Assembly: GCA_902729315.2 (NCBI GenBank)
Contig: LR746280.1
Location: 557,001-621,000, forward strand
Direction: 5' to 3'
Length of the DNA: 64,000 nt
Origin: Spirodela intermedia
Taxonomy: Eukaryota > Streptophyta > Magnoliopsida > Alismatales > Araceae
Shown one piece after another: positions 11,378 to 23,909 of the stretch. Both the position numbers and the translations under genes were made by a program. The number at the start of each line of letters is the position of its first letter. Position 1 is the first letter of the stretch. Under the pieces are notes generated by a model. The model was given only the letters and a program-made list of their open reading frames with translations, ran no database searches and had not been told where the DNA came from.

Positions 11378-12130
11378 AGCACCTAGAGGTTCATCAAATT
11401 CTTCTACTCAATATCAAGACTCCCTTAAACTTATCTAGCATTGACAACATGAACAAGCCTCCAAGAAGTATTGTGCTAAAAGTCTAAAAATATGAACTTG
11501 TTATTCCTCATGTTTGGAGTAAGCTTACACAGTGCCTATTTAGAGGTTGAATCTAGAAGGAGATTAGCATTAGTTAATGTCCCCCTAAAATCCAAAGCTA
11601 GAAAAAGAGACTCTCTCTCCATTAGGCCCTTGGAAGCCTGAAATCAAGAAGAGGGGAGTGAGTATAGGAGAATATCTCTTTCTTGTCAACACCTAAGAGC
11701 CCATGAATTTACAAGAGGTTTCCTATAGGGATTCCTAAGTTAACTAGAACTGCTAATCCAATGTATAAGGCTGCTGAAGTACTCTGTTCAGCATATATTG
11801 GACTATCTATTCAGCATATACTGGACTAAAGTACTAGTAAAACCCAAGGAAGTGGCACAAGATGTACGTACTTGTGAAAATAAAGTAGGTTTTACAATCA
11901 AACTACTATACAAATGGCATGTCAAAAATGTTATGAATAACTGAAGTTGATCAGCTCAAGATAGCGAGAAACATGTATATGCAAAGTGAAATTAGAGACT
12001 TATGAATTCACCCCCCTCCCAGACGTTATGCCACATAGAACCTAAAAAAGTGTGGCTTTTTTTATGAACAATGTTACTTAAAAAATCATATGCTTACCAC
12101 TCAGAAAATTTACTAGACAATAAATCGCAA
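11378..12130. other. Intergenic, nothing recognised
   Basis: No open frame of note and no repeat edge seen. Confidence 0.3.
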
Positions 12131-13520
12131 TAAAAAAGTCAAAGATTGAGGAGCGACCTAGCTCACATGAATAGGGTGGACACTCAAATGGGCCAGCTAG
12201 GTTGATAGAGCCCAATGATAATAACAGGCCAATAACTACCCAAGAAGGGTGGACACATTCAACTACCGCTGTCTACACCTTTTGTCTCCTCTCTATAACT
12301 GATTTTTCAAAACCTACCCATCCTAAAGTATTTTATGCACCAAAGACTAATTTAGACAATTAATTATTTGGATCCATTTTTCCTTTCTAGTACCCACAAA
12401 CCAGTTCAACTATTGTTAACTCCATTGCTAGAACCCCTAGTTCCATTCTAGGTAGCTCTCTCTAGTCATCATTTTGTAAATGTTATGATAATATTTGGTT
12501 AAAACCATCCAAATATTTCAAATCCATGAATGCTCCCTTTTGACCAAGTTGGCACCATTAGCACACTAAAATGCACAAAAAATATTTATAATTTATTTAT
12601 TAAAAGTACCATCAATGGTCTACTTATAAAACTTATTGCATCTGAATAAATACTATGTCCTTGTGATGCACATGATCTCATAACTATGAAAGCTGATAAC
12701 TGAATTGTACCTAAGACATTGTAAACAAAAAGCTCATGAGATAATATGATGGAGAAACATATGAATGTTCTAACTAGATGATTACATTCAAATATAATTT
12801 CTAAACTAGAGAGGTCACTAATTTGCAATGACGATTTTGTCTTGTTTGCACATATTTCATTCCATATTTAGAAGATGTGTCATTTGGAGATTGATGTTTT
12901 TTCATTTATTTTCTACATTAATATAATTAAGAGAAAAAATTTATTTAGATTGAAACTAATTTAATTATATTAATATATTTGAAAATTAATTAATAAATTA
13001 ATGTTCTATAACTCCAAAGAAGTATGCAATGACACAACTACTGCTATGGTGCCTTTAGTTTGAACATTAATGGACAAGGAAGAGGACTTGAAGTCACAAA
13101 CCCATTTCTAAAAATAGCTATAGTGGAGGAAAATGTGCTTGAAATAATCAGCTAATTTTTCATGAGACTAGAAAGTGGAGGAAAGGGTAGGAGAGGTTTT
13201 GAACTGGGTTGTGGTTGCAAGAAATGACTGCTGCACAATGGAAGGAGCTTGTAGTCAAAGCTTGGTTCCAAAAGATAAAATAAGATAGGGGGAAGGGGCT
13301 TGTACCTTCCAACAATAATGACTTGATCGGTTGGTCCAATATAGGCCCTCATAAGAATTATCTCTCAAGGCATTGAATTCTTCCCACCCAATGTCAAATG
13401 TGGCTCACCTCTCATGCCCAAGATGTACTTGGGAAAGCCCTCTTATCATAGTGTCCCAAAAGGGGCTGTCTCAAATGACCCATGGGTGGCAGAGGGCAAA
13501 CACATCCCATTTATGTGAGA
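12131..13520. repeat. Remnant of the tandem-array unit (upstream spacer only)
   Basis: About 12180-12370 ('AACTACCCAAGAAGGGTGG', then 'AAAACCTACCCATCCTAAAG' and 'TATTTTATGCACC') matches blocks at about 33.5, 37.2, 43.8 and 52.4 kb. About 12850-12910 matches 37.86-37.92 kb, and about 13170-13330 matches 20.4-20.6 and 53.4 kb. No gene body survives next to it. This shows the array once extended left of the gypsy element at 14.4 kb. Confidence 0.7.
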
Positions 13521-14408
13521 ACGTTCAGATCAAATCATGTTTTATTTGAACATATCAATCAATACAAATTTAATAAATAAAAATTATATCCTTTCTATGA
13601 TGGATCAATCACTACAATTAAAAGGATAATTTGTTTTGTTTAAACTTCTCCATTGGTATAACTTAATTTTATATTAATATCATTTTATTTGATATAATAT
13701 AATCAATTTTAAAATTTAATTCTTAAGATTGATCTAAATATATATACACATTAACATAAATATATTGTGATTTAATTCATTATAATTAATATTGATTTTT
13801 TTTAGTATTACTACATATTTTTACTAAACTAATCTTAATATAAACTTAACATAATATCTTAAAATAGAGAAAATAAAATAAATTCATATTATATAAATTG
13901 TACATATTAGTCCAAGGGAGAGGTAATATTGTAACATAATAATCTAGCACCATGCATCTTAATATAATATCTCATTATAAACTTACATTTTATCTAATGT
14001 AAATGTAAGTGTGAAGGGCAAGAAGGGGGGGAAGAGAGAGAGACAGAGAGAAAGAGCTGCTTGGGAGGAGCTTGGTAGAAGGCGGTAAGGTTTGAGTGTA
14101 ATTGTCTTGGAGGAAGACAGCTGCTGCCCACCTTGTTGGCAGAGGGGGATAGCCCTCACTTCAATCGCTTACCTTTTTGGTGAAGGCATAGGGATACTAC
14201 CACCAGCCTCCATACTCAAGGAGAGCAAATAACATTTGCTTCATTGGTTAAGGAAAGATGCTATTAAGGAAGGCTGCCACCTGAATTATCATTTTTCAAG
14301 AGAGCTGCCTCATATTCATTTGATTTAAATGGTTGTGAGACTTGTGTAAGTTTCTCCACATCTAGTGAAGTCTATTATTGCTGTTGCAAGTAGATATAAG
14401 AGGGTAAT
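13521..14408. other. AT-rich spacer followed by unassigned moderate-GC sequence
   Basis: 13.56-14.0 kb is strongly AT-rich; 14.03-14.06 kb is a short GA run. No gene seen. Confidence 0.3.
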
Positions 14409-16048
14409 TGATAAGTCTTTATTATCATGAGTTAATAATTAGTAAATAATATAGTTTTAGCTTTAACTCATGACAAATAAACTTATATTTGTGTTGAAAT
14501 GTGAAAAATAATTTTCAATTGATTAAAGTGAATTTTTGGGTAATTATGTGATTTTATACGAATTTATATGATTTTTATAATCTTACTTTTGAGATAAATA
14601 AAGAAAAAGAAATAAAAATAAAAATAAAACAAAGTGGGGGGGACCTACCAGCTAGTCGGGGCCGCAAGCAGGTTAGAAGCGTAGTCAAGAAGTAGCCACA
14701 AGTAGGGGCTCGAGCGGCTTGGATTGATAGAGGCACATGTGTACCACTCCCCTTCCATGTCACTGGTGACCAGCCAATTGTGGGGCAAGGAGTGGTCGTA
14801 CACGTGCAAGAAAGGAACATGATCAAAAATGTAATATTACTATATATTCGTCAAAAACTTCAGCGCACAAGCAATGTGGGACTAAACCCACATCACAACT
14901 TCCCTAAAAAGGGTGGGCAACTAGCGTGGGTTCGAATCCTCCTAGAGCTAAAACTCATATTTTTTATTTGATTATTGTGACTTTCTTGTAGATTGTTGGT
15001 AAAAGATTAAGCAATCATAATCGTTGGATCTTTGGCAAAAATTTCGTCAATACGATTCACAGAGCATTGTTACTAAAATTGTTGAATGATTCGTGATAAA
15101 AGGATTGTGAATCCATCGAGTCAAACATCTTCGATTAATTGACGAACAAGCCGTTGTCAGAAAGAAGACTATCCGCTGGGAGATGAGTAGCCACCTCTTG
15201 AGAGCATACCAGATGTGATGAAGAACCTCCTCTTGCTGCGTAGACTTAAGGATGAAGCTTCTTAACATGTACCCCACCTCTATCTAACTCCTCTTTGTCA
15301 AGTGACAACCGTCAGAGAGCCACAAAGTCACTATTTTTTCGCTCCGTCGGGTGATAGCTGCTAGAGATAATTCGACGACCCATTTCATTGATCTCTAGAC
15401 TTCGCAAGGAGATCTAAAGATTGCCCACGTCGTCTTTATCCAAAGAGAGCCTTTGAGGCCGTGGACACTACATGACGATCCTCTTGAATGCTCAAGATTT
15501 TGGTGCATCGTCGATACATCACCGTTGTAATGTCAGAACTTTATTTTCCTACTTTCAACTTACTTTTCACTTCATTTAGTGATAATTTGTGTGATTTAAA
15601 TTTATCAAGATATACTTCATTTCATTATGATTCTTTTAGCTTTTATAGATCTTAATTTGATCAATTAAATTATATATAATCACTTTCGTAAAAATCGCTC
15701 GGTAAAACTCTATTTCTGCTTGATTTGTATTCGCCAAGTATTGACATCATCGTTATGTCCGCACCCTTATATCTCTTTTTCGTGAATTTTAAATATATTT
15801 CCTTTTCATCTCTTAGTATAAAAAATTATAGAAAATAGTATCATTTGAGACAAATTCTGAATAATTATCAGATATTATATTACATTCATGTGATTGACTT
15901 AGAAAATTATCACTATTTTTGAAAGTTTTATTGAATTATACTTGATATATTTGTTCATAAATACTTTTAAATATCTAAAAATTTATATTTTCTAGTTTTA
16001 TAAATTTTAAATTTACGTGATTTACTATACAACAACTAAGTCATGTCA
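14409..16048 (+). repeat. 5' LTR of element 1
   Basis: 1640 bp, starting TGATAAGTC and ending ...AAGTCATGTCA. The first 75 bp contain the family's inverted repeat. Matches the LTRs at 9732-11377 (inverted) and 38114-39759 throughout. Confidence 0.88.
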
Positions 16049-16053
16049 AATTT

Positions 16054-16071
16054 TGGCACCATGGCAGAGGA
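16054..16071 (+). promoter_or_regulatory. Primer-binding site of element 1
   Basis: Five bases after the LTR, TGGCACCATGGCAGAGGA resembles the TGGCGCC...GGGGA primer-binding site typical of Athila/Tat gypsy elements, with several differences. The corresponding site in element 2 (near 39764) is more eroded. Confidence 0.6.
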
Positions 16072-16352
16072 TGTATTGCATAGTATTTAGTATTTTTTTA
16101 TTTTTCTCTTAGAGTACAAAAAAAAAAATTAACTCTTATTTTATTTTCTTCTTGCCAATTTTTTTTTTTTTTGGAAAGGAACGAAGAGAAGCAAGGCAAG
16201 GACTGGAGCATACTAAAGGAGAGTAATAATTACAAAACTTTTTTTCTTAAATTTATTGATTTTTTATCGATGGTAGAAGATCCTTACATCTAAGGCTAAA
16301 AAATCCTTTCATTATTTCATTCAAAACTAAAAATCTAAAAGAAAAATTAATT

Positions 16353-17243
16353 TTGATGGATCCCGAAGGAAGTATAGGTCAAATTGAGAACAAGCCTATG
16401 GCCATGAAAAATTATTATATCCCTGATTCATTTCAAAGATCATCTAATATTAGAGTCCCATTAGCACCCACTGTTAAATTTGAAATAAATCTAAGAATTT
16501 TTCAAATGCTCCCTAATTTTTATGGATTGCCTTTAGAGGAACCTCATCAGCACTTAGAAAAATTTCATATGATTTGTGATTTAGTTAATCTCCTTCGAGT
16601 TACATCAGAAATTATTAAGATGAAATTATTTCCTTATACATTTAGAGACAAAGCTAGTCATTGACTATTCACATTAGATAAAGAATTAACTAGTTGAAAA
16701 GACATAGAACATATTTTTCTTTGAAAATTTTATCCCTTAGGAAAAACTCAAAATATGAGAAAATATATATGGAGTTTTTCTTAAAGATCAAGAGAAACTT
16801 TGCATGAGACATGAAAAAAATTCAAAGATTTACTTAGAAAGTGTCCTCATCATGCTATACCCAATTGGCAGCTCAATAAAATTTTTTATGATGAATTATT
16901 CTAATAATATAGAAATATAGTTGATTTTCTATGTGGAGGAGCTTTTATGGAGAAAACCTTTGATGAGATTTATAATCTTTATGAGAATTTAAGTAAAAAT
17001 TCTAAAGATCAAGCCTCTTTTGAATTATATGATAATGATAAGAAGAAAGGAATTTATGAGTTACATCATGATGATGATTCTAAATTTAGAAATAAGGTTA
17101 ATAAAATTAATCAAAGATTAGAAAAACTTGATTTACCTATTGTTAATATTAGAAAGCTTCTTAACCCTCAATTTAATTTAAATAATACATGTCCTATGTA
17201 TGGTGAAAATGATCCTTTTGAATTTCAATATCATCTTAGTTAA
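16353..17243 (+). pseudogene. Gypsy gag, single frame with several nonsense codons
   Basis: One frame runs from the ATG at 16353 for 297 codons without a frameshift. It keeps the plant gypsy gag core: FYGLPLEEPHQHLEKFHMIC, then MKLFPYTFRDKA, DLLRKCPHHAIPNWQL and GGAFMEKTFDEIYNL. It is stopped several times, and at least four stops are TGA codons where relatives have tryptophan: after DKASH, after ELTS, after HIFL and after LHET. Zinc knuckle not seen. Gag would form the virus-like particle. This copy cannot make it. Confidence 0.82.
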
Positions 17244-17688
17244 GAACAAGTATAGGTACCTCACAATTTTAGTAAAAATAGAGAATATTTTTCTAATTCT
17301 TATAATTCTAATTAGGGGAATAATTTTTCATAGAGAAACCCAATTAATATTCAAAATTCAGAAGCACTTAGATCCAACTCAAATTTTAAATTTCATCCAA
17401 AATAAGAACACAGATTTCAAAAAAATCAACCCTCTCAAATCTAACCTAATGCTATGGAAATGATGCAGAAAATGAGCAAAATGATACAATAAACTATGAA
17501 TTAAATGATGTTGCACCAAAAACAAATTATAGAAGCTTTTGAGAATAGGAGAGAAAAGGGACAACAACCTAGTCAGCCCACTGAAAATCCAAGAAATTGT
17601 CTAACAATAGGATTTCAACAAGGAGAGTCTAGCTAGATAAATTTAGAAAAAAAATCAAGAAAATAAAAATATTAGGACAGTAAATATA

Positions 17689-18590
17689 TTGAGTGAGAAT
17701 ATTTCATCTGACCCTTATTTTCAATTATTAAAAGAAATCGATGAGCCATTAGAAGTAAATGAGAATATTAAAGCTGAAAATATAGTAGCAAAAAATTTGA
17801 ATAAAATTATTTATTGCTCACAATTGATGAATGAATATAGTGAGGATGATGAGGAGAAAAAACCCTTAGATGAAGAAATAACAGTTGATCAATGAAGAAT
17901 CATTTAAATTTTAGTAGAAGGGAGTAAGGACATAAATGAAGAAAAACATATTTCAGGTGAGAAAAAAATAGTTGATTTGGGAGATGTAGGAGACGAAATT
18001 AATAAATCTAATCATAATTTTACAGCCATAGATGTTGATAATGAGGATGATGATGTATATCATATACCGAAATTAAAAGATAGCCCTTGAGAAGATGAAG
18101 AATTTGATGAGTTAAGAAATAAAAAGTTAGAAAAAGATTTGATTCAACTAATAGGGAGAAACGAAAATAATAGATATGAATATAGAGATAATTTTAGAGG
18201 AAAAACTTTAAATTTTATTGAATTCATTAGATTAGAGATTAAAGAAGACAATCATTCCATCCTATAAAACCCACAACCTATTAGAATTACTTCTAAGTTT
18301 GAAATATTTCACTTCTCGCAAATTGAACAAATATGTACGGAAAATAAAATAGAGCAGGGGAAGATTATGTAGATAAAAGAAGACATTAAGAAATGGATGA
18401 ATGAAAGAATTAGAGATATCAATTTAGATAAAAAAATTCTACATTGGGTAAGAGTTAATTTGAAAATTATATGACTTGATCATATTTTATGGTCTATTAA
18501 TAGAAAGTATTTATTAATGAATGAGAGTCTTACAAAACAAGATAGAAATGAGGAAAGATTCTTTTCAAAATGAAAATATTATTTTTGGAA
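17689..18590 (+). pseudogene. Second ORF region of element 1, acidic, family-specific, function unknown
   Basis: In frame from 17689 (MSENISSDPYFQLLKEIDEP), a highly acidic and lysine-rich polypeptide: EDDEEKK, then NEDDDVYHIPKL, DEEFDELRNKKLEKDLIQL, SKFEIFHFSQIEQI and IEQGKIM. It is broken by stops after 17895, near 18090 and near 18369. The same sequence and stops at the same places occur in element 2 (40060-40850). I recognise no retroviral protease, polymerase or integrase motif in it. It may be a C-terminal gag extension or an additional ORF. Confidence 0.6.
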
Positions 18591-20195
18591 AATTTTTGTT
18601 AATTTTCATTTTTTTTGGCTGAAAAGATGTCAAGGTATATATATGAAGTGTATGAATTTATGTTAAATTTGAAAAAGAATATTATGAAACTTACCTTGGG
18701 ATACAAAATATATTTTGATGGCCATAGATCATCTTATATGATCTAAGAGCTGTCTAGTTGAAGACATTAAATTCAACAGTACATGGAAGGCAACCCATAG
18801 TTTTTATTTCATTCTATTTAATTTTTTAAGCTCTATTTTTCTTAGAATTTTGTAGTATTTGTTTTTGTATTTTTTTTGAAAAAGTGCAAGAGGAGTGTAA
18901 TATGAAGTGGAAAATTAAAAATGAGGTTGAGGTGATGTCTTTTTGAGCTTTATCATTTATGCCAATATTTTTAATACTTAACTTTGCATATATGCATGCT
19001 TCAGTTGAAAATTACATTTTCTATATATTTTGTTTTGATTTTTCTATGTCATTGATGACAATGTCATTTTTAAGTTGGGGGGTGAAGTATTAATTATTAA
19101 ATTATGCTGTATGACGATTAAGAATATGTGTTTGCATTTTATTTTTATTTTTTCATGCTCACTTAGAACAACAACTAAAAAAATAAAAATAAAATAAAAT
19201 TCAGAAAAGCTACAACATCTATTTTCTAGTTTTTTGTCAAGAACAATAGACTGTCAAAAATAACAAACAAAGAAATAGTCTGAAATTTGAAATTCTAGAA
19301 ACCTTTTTCTTACATTTCAATCCCCTAGACATATATTACTAAAATTCAAAATTACAACTATAATGAGGATAGTTTTGATTTATTTTTGACAAATTTATTA
19401 TTGCTAAAAATAGAATTGAAAATAGAAAACATAATTGTCAGAACTATCTAATTTATAAATTTCTTACATCATATTGCATGCATGAAAAATTAAGTCAATT
19501 AGATTAATTGATACCAAAAGATACTAGGAAGATTATTATTGAGTCAAAAGAATGATCTAGTAGTATGAAATGTTGGAATACTCCTTGTATACATGATAGA
19601 TAATATGAATTTAATTTTACAAATTTTTACTTCATGATCTTGATGAATAGTATTTACTTGATGTGAAAATTTGATTGATCATTTGAGTTTAATAGAGATT
19701 TTTACACCTTGATATATAGGACTTGTGAGGAGAAATCACTTATTTTGAAATAAAAAAAAGAGTACACATGGAGGGTGTGAGATATTATTCTTATTGTCGA
19801 AATTTGTTTACAGAAAAAGTTACTTATCCACTATATATATATATAAAGAAGGAAGAAATATAGTACAAACTTTAAAAATCAAGTCATGGAAAAAAAGAAA
19901 ATGTAGGATCAATATTATTTTTGGATGAGTATTGATAATTAGAACATCTTGTAAATATACTTATGAGTGAAGAAGTGATAAAGATGTGAATAGAAGAAGT
20001 GAAGTCTAGATTATTATTCTAAGGAGTGCTTAAATATTTAAGTGCTTGACATCATTCTTAAATACTTGATATAAGAATTCAAAGTGTCTAAAGATATATT
20101 ATTTCTATTTGTATTTTCTTTTACTGAAATATGATGTTTGAGATTTGTAAATTTTTATTTTTGTAATTTGATTGCTAAGGGACTAGCAATGATTT
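18591..20195 (+). other. AT-rich internal 3' region of element 1
   Basis: No coding potential. Homologous to 40.85-42.5 kb in element 2. Includes a segment near 19755-19850 that is duplicated in tandem in element 2. Confidence 0.6.
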
Positions 20196-20335
20196 AAGTT
20201 GGGGGTGTGATAAGTCTTCATTATCATGAGTTAATAATTAGTAAATAATATATTTTTAACCTTAACTCATGATAAATAAACTTATATTTATGTTAAAGTG
20301 TGAAAAGTAGTTTTCAGTTGATTAACATGAAATTT
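20196..20335 (+). repeat. Polypurine tract and truncated 3' LTR of element 1
   Basis: AAGTTGGGGGTG at 20196-20207 precedes TGATAAGTC at 20208, as expected for a plus-strand primer and LTR start. Similarity to the 5' LTR ends at about 20335, where array spacer begins. Confidence 0.8.
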
Positions 20336-21464
20336 TATTTATAAATAGACTTATATTAAGTGGTTTTTAGTTGATTAAAAGAGAAGAAAGAGTAAGAGAG
20401 GTAAGCAACTAGGTTGCAGTCACAAGTCAAAGATTTCTGCCCATTTATTCTGTATTTACCAAAAGATTAGTTCCAAATGATAGATTGAAAGGGAGGGAAA
20501 GGAGCCTCCACCAAGGGGAATCACTACCGCATTGGTTGGTCCAAAATGATCCTAAAATAACTTAGTGGTGAGCTATTGAGTTCGTCATTGCTCACCAATT
20601 ACATGTCTCTCATTTATTAATTCAGGTCTACAAGTATAAGGTGAATCCATTCTTATAGTTTTATATCGATGATGCAACTACTTATTCAAAGATAAGCTCC
20701 CACTGTTGGAGGAATGTGGATGGAGATGTGGAGAATGATCAAATCCAAGCCTGAGAACAAGGGCTTATGTAACTGGGGATATAGGAAGATGCTTTGAATC
20801 ACATAAAAATTGTCTTTCTCTTCATTTGTTCTATCTTTTGTTATTGTACTTTTTTTGTTATGCAAGAAGGGGATGCTCCTTCCCTGACACCCATCTTACA
20901 CCTTGCGAATAAAATGACTTTAAATAGAAATAGATGTGATTTGACTCAACTGGATGATAACTCATTGATATTAGCTTGCCAATGTTTCAAATTTTGTATG
21001 CCACTGGTTGAGCATGTGGAGTCTACTTTGTGAACTAATTCCACTTGGGTTCTTTCAGACTAGAGAAAAATAAAAAAGGAAGGATGTGAGTTATCATAGT
21101 CAACCGTCATGGTGACCTCAAGAGGCTCAAATAATATGTGCATGTCAAATTACATTTTTCTTGGTCAATAGGTCTAGGAGGGCAATACGATCATATATTT
21201 AAGCTACGAATCTAAGTTGATGGCCTGAGAAATCTCTTTTATTGAACCTTTCTAAGAGAAAATTAAAAGAAAACCTTGGAACTAGAAATATTGAGATTGA
21301 AGAGCCTAAGGAAGTCTGAATGTTGTTGTTTAGTAGATTGATTTTTTGTTAAATAATATATTCTAATTAAATGATTTGTAATGTACTAGATTAAACCATC
21401 TAACGAATTAAGTGAACTAAGAAATATTGCAACATACGCTAGCCAGCTCTACAAATCTCACAAA
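20336..21464. repeat. Array spacer and 3' flank of copy B
   Basis: About 20395-20600 matches 13.17-13.4 kb and 53.4 kb; 20640-21030 matches 33.78-34.17 kb. No gene. Confidence 0.6.
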
Positions 21465-22157
21465 CTATGGTATGGCATATGTGGAGGGCGGAGATGATGT
21501 ACGCTGATGAGGGTCAAATGAGGGAGAACCATCGTCTGTGTCACCAATGTGCTGGCCTTTGACGGAGAGGATGCGCTCGAGTTTGGAAAGGAGGCGGGAG
21601 CCGGCCGGAGGGGTCAGACATTGGACGCCGGCCGGGAGCCGCCGACGGTCCTCTGGGGCATCATCAGTGAGGAATAAGCAGTCGATACCCGTGATAAGAG
21701 TCCAAACCAAACCCAAATCCATGTTGCTCTCCATACCCAGGGGCATTATCCCCATGACCCGGGACGTGAACAAACTGGTCAGGGCCACTGAGACGAGCCA
21801 TAGGGCGATCTTCAGTCGCTTCTCTCCCACGGTGGTGTCGGCGCCAACGTGCTGCAACCCCTCCAAGATCCGCAGACACCAGAGGAACACCAGAAGAAAC
21901 GCGTGGGCGCAGACGATGAATGAGGCCGCCCAGGGGTCCGCCTGGACCCTGTAGGCGGCCTGACAGCTGAGGGTGAAGAAGAGGAAGGCGACGGCAGAAA
22001 ACCATGGGAACAAGGCCTGCTTCTCAGCGGGAGGCGGCTGAGAGGGCTTCTTCAGCAGAGGTTCAGGGGTCGCCCGTGCTGGGGTCCATTCCGTCCGAGC
22101 TACGGAGACCAACTGTCCTGTGAGATGAGACGGAGAATCGGAGTTTCCAGTGTCCAT
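21465..22157 (-). CDS. Small multipass membrane protein, array copy B (function unknown)
   Basis: Open frame of 230 residues from the ATG at 22157 (MDTGNSDSPS). That start is chosen because copies C, G and H begin with the same M..DTE.. motif; the frame also extends 40 codons further upstream to 22277. A proline-rich N-terminus (SQPPPAEKQ) precedes four hydrophobic segments: about residues 49-69 (FPWFSAVAFLFFTLSCQAAY), 78-98 (SFIVCAHAFLLVFLWCLRIL), 115-138 (LKIALWLVSVALTSLF) and 146-163. The C-terminus is longer than in copy C and ends in a serine/proline-rich stretch. The order PWF-TM, DP..SFIV-TM, EK.LK.A.WL-TM resembles small plant membrane proteins grouped, as far as I recall, under DUF6490; that label is unverified. 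Role unknown. The conserved promoter block lies upstream at 22300-22540. Confidence 0.7.
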   Translation of the reverse strand: MDTGNSDSPSHLTGQLVSVARTEWTPARATPEPLLKKPSQPPPAEKQALFPWFSAVAFLFFTLSCQAAYRVQADPWAASFIVCAHAFLLVFLWCLRILEGLQHVGADTTVGEKRLKIALWLVSVALTSLFTSRVMGIMPLGMESNMDLGLVWTLITGIDCLFLTDDAPEDRRRLPAGVQCLTPPAGSRLLSKLERILSVKGQHIGDTDDGSPSFDPHQRTSSPPSTYAIP

Positions 22158-22299
22158 ATACATATATATATATATACACATAATAACTCTATTGGCTGGG
22201 GAAGATGATTCGGCCGGATACGAAGGGACCATATAATCGATGCCCGGGGCGATGATGTCGACGTCTGTTCTTATCAACTTAACATGAAACTTTCGACTT

Positions 22300-22540
22300 C
22301 TGGAAAATACTCCCTCCGCGCCCTACTCGGATGTCCCTCCTGCATTAAAACGAATGTCGCCGATGACCAAGTCGGATCCCTCAACTCTCAACTCCCGTTT
22401 CTTGCCGGAAAAGGCTGTCTAAACCTAGAACAGCAACAGACATCGGTTCCGTTTCTCCCTCACACGCAACGAATCCCCCGTATCGTATGCATTAGTAAGT
22501 TGGACCCTTACGGTGATAGCTTCGGTGAGAGCAGACCATG
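22300..22540 (-). promoter_or_regulatory. Conserved upstream block of copy B
   Basis: Shares with copies D, G and H the stretches 'CTGCATTAAAACGAATG', 'GCCGATGACCAAGTCGGAT', 'CCGGAAAAGGCTGTCTAA' and 'CATCGGTTCCGTTTCTCCCT'. A TATA-like AAAATAC lies at 22304-22310 (minus GTATTTT), in the place of ATAAATAC in D and H. Similarity to copy D stops near 22542. Confidence 0.6.
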
Positions 22541-23909
22541 AGGGCAATAACATTAGAACTTGGATGGAGATGCGAATGACGACGACACATGTTGCCCATA
22601 TTCGCGTGGAGACGAGCAACCTTGCAGTCAGTTCTATCTCCACCGACTTAACATCAGTGATTTTCCAAGGACCGACGGAGCGAGGAAAGAGCCGAGCCAA
22701 TCGTGGGTCAGAAGAAGAAATATGAAAGCTGCGGTGTAGCTATCGAGCTCGAAAGTTAATGAGAAACATCTGATGGCCAACTCCAAGCTTACGTCGTCAT
22801 AAGAAAAGAAAAACCGAGGATCTGCGTGGACCCACATTCCTGGTCTCAACACTGCTGATGTCCTTCCCAGAGCAGCTGTCTCACCTTCGTTGATCTTCAA
22901 CACTATCAATGAAATCCCCCGAGATCATCAATTTGAAATGGCCCTTCTCACGGAACCTCTTCATCAATAGACTCTTCTACCCCAAATGAATGAAGAACTC
23001 CTTATCAAAAACTTAATTATTTGCATAATGTTGCTATCGCCACAATGTCACAGCTTACCTCGCCAAAGGATGAGATGGGTTTAACCCCAAATGGCTCTAT
23101 CCCTCTAAAACCAGTCCAACCAACAGATCAGTCATAGACTGGGATTGTTTCCTTTGCTAGTAGTGGTTTCGAACCAAATGAAACTCACAGTGTTCGATTG
23201 TGGGCTTCCCAAACCGTCCTCCCAAAAAAAGTCGTCAATTTATTTCATAGGCCATACACGTTACAGAATACTTTGAAAGCACAAGCCCGGAAAACCCCTC
23301 GTTCCAAGTCATTGAGTGAATGCATCAGGCGTAGACTTTATTGGTCTAAACTCGTTCTATACCTGATTTGCAGGGATCGACTGGGTGGATAATGTATAGT
23401 GGAGCTAGTAACCAATATTGAACGTCTGCGATGAAATGAATCTGAATGGGTTACCAAACGAATGGCTTTGACCAGAGAGCACTTTCTGCCCATTGAAACT
23501 CTTCAAAAGGTATTAAGGAGCTTGCTATTCGATTTAAACTTGGATTGTAGATCGTGTACAAAATGAAGAACCCTATTAGTTCCAACAATCTTGGCTATAA
23601 AGAGGTCGTATTTGTTGCCTGTTCTTCAATACTTCATATTTTTCCGATGCTGGTTCCTCAGATCCGACTTCGGCTGGGGAGAGTGATCTGGGAGCCTCGT
23701 GAATTGATGACTTGAAGATTCCCTGAGGGCAAGGAAAGCAGAAGGCTCTACAGAGACGATAGTTCTCAAGAAGCACATGTCACAGGGTGTTTGACACTCT
23801 TGAGAAGAGATGATGGTTGAGTGTCGAGGAGGACGCTTAACTCTATCACACGGGTACTCCATCATCGTGTGCCAACATGCCCCAGTAGGGAGCAAAAGCC
23901 TCGCAGTTC
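22541..23909. other. Unassigned region between copies B and C
   Basis: Several 60-90 codon frames but none recognised. A minus-strand frame at 22634-22909 has a hydrophobic stretch (YTAAFIFLLLTHDWLG) and a plus frame at 23198-23392 is basic. Neither can be tied to a family, and splice models are not evident. 23600-23909 is the 3' flank of copy C. Confidence 0.3.

Larger units (their letters stand above)
14409..20335 (+). mobile_element. Non-autonomous Ty3/gypsy retrotransposon, element 1 (Athila/Tat-like primer site)
   Basis: Contains a complete 5' LTR (14409-16048), a primer-binding site, a decayed gag frame, a second acidic ORF region, a polypurine tract and the first 128 bp of the 3' LTR (20208-20335). 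The homology stops there, so the 3' LTR is truncated. The internal part is 4.16 kb. I see no protease, reverse transcriptase, RNase H or integrase, so the element could only have moved with enzymes supplied in trans. The primer-binding site resembles that of Athila/Tat elements. It interrupts the tandem gene array: both flanks are array spacer. Confidence 0.85.

Noticed and set aside
9727-11382. Target-site duplication around the solo gypsy LTR
   Set aside because: Flanking 5-mers AGTAT and AGCAC differ; the insertion is old or one flank has been rearranged.
13521-14000. AT-rich segment suspected to be a MITE or an origin-like region
   Set aside because: No terminal inverted repeats or target duplication could be found by eye.
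22634-22909. 91-codon minus frame with a hydrophobic stretch (YTAAFIFLLLTHDW)
   Set aside because: No homologue in the other units, no recognised family, no start or splice context; could be real but cannot be supported.
23198-23392. Plus frame with basic residues (FHRPYTLQNTLKAQARKTPR)
   Set aside because: Looked briefly like a transposon gag, but no motif could be confirmed on either side.
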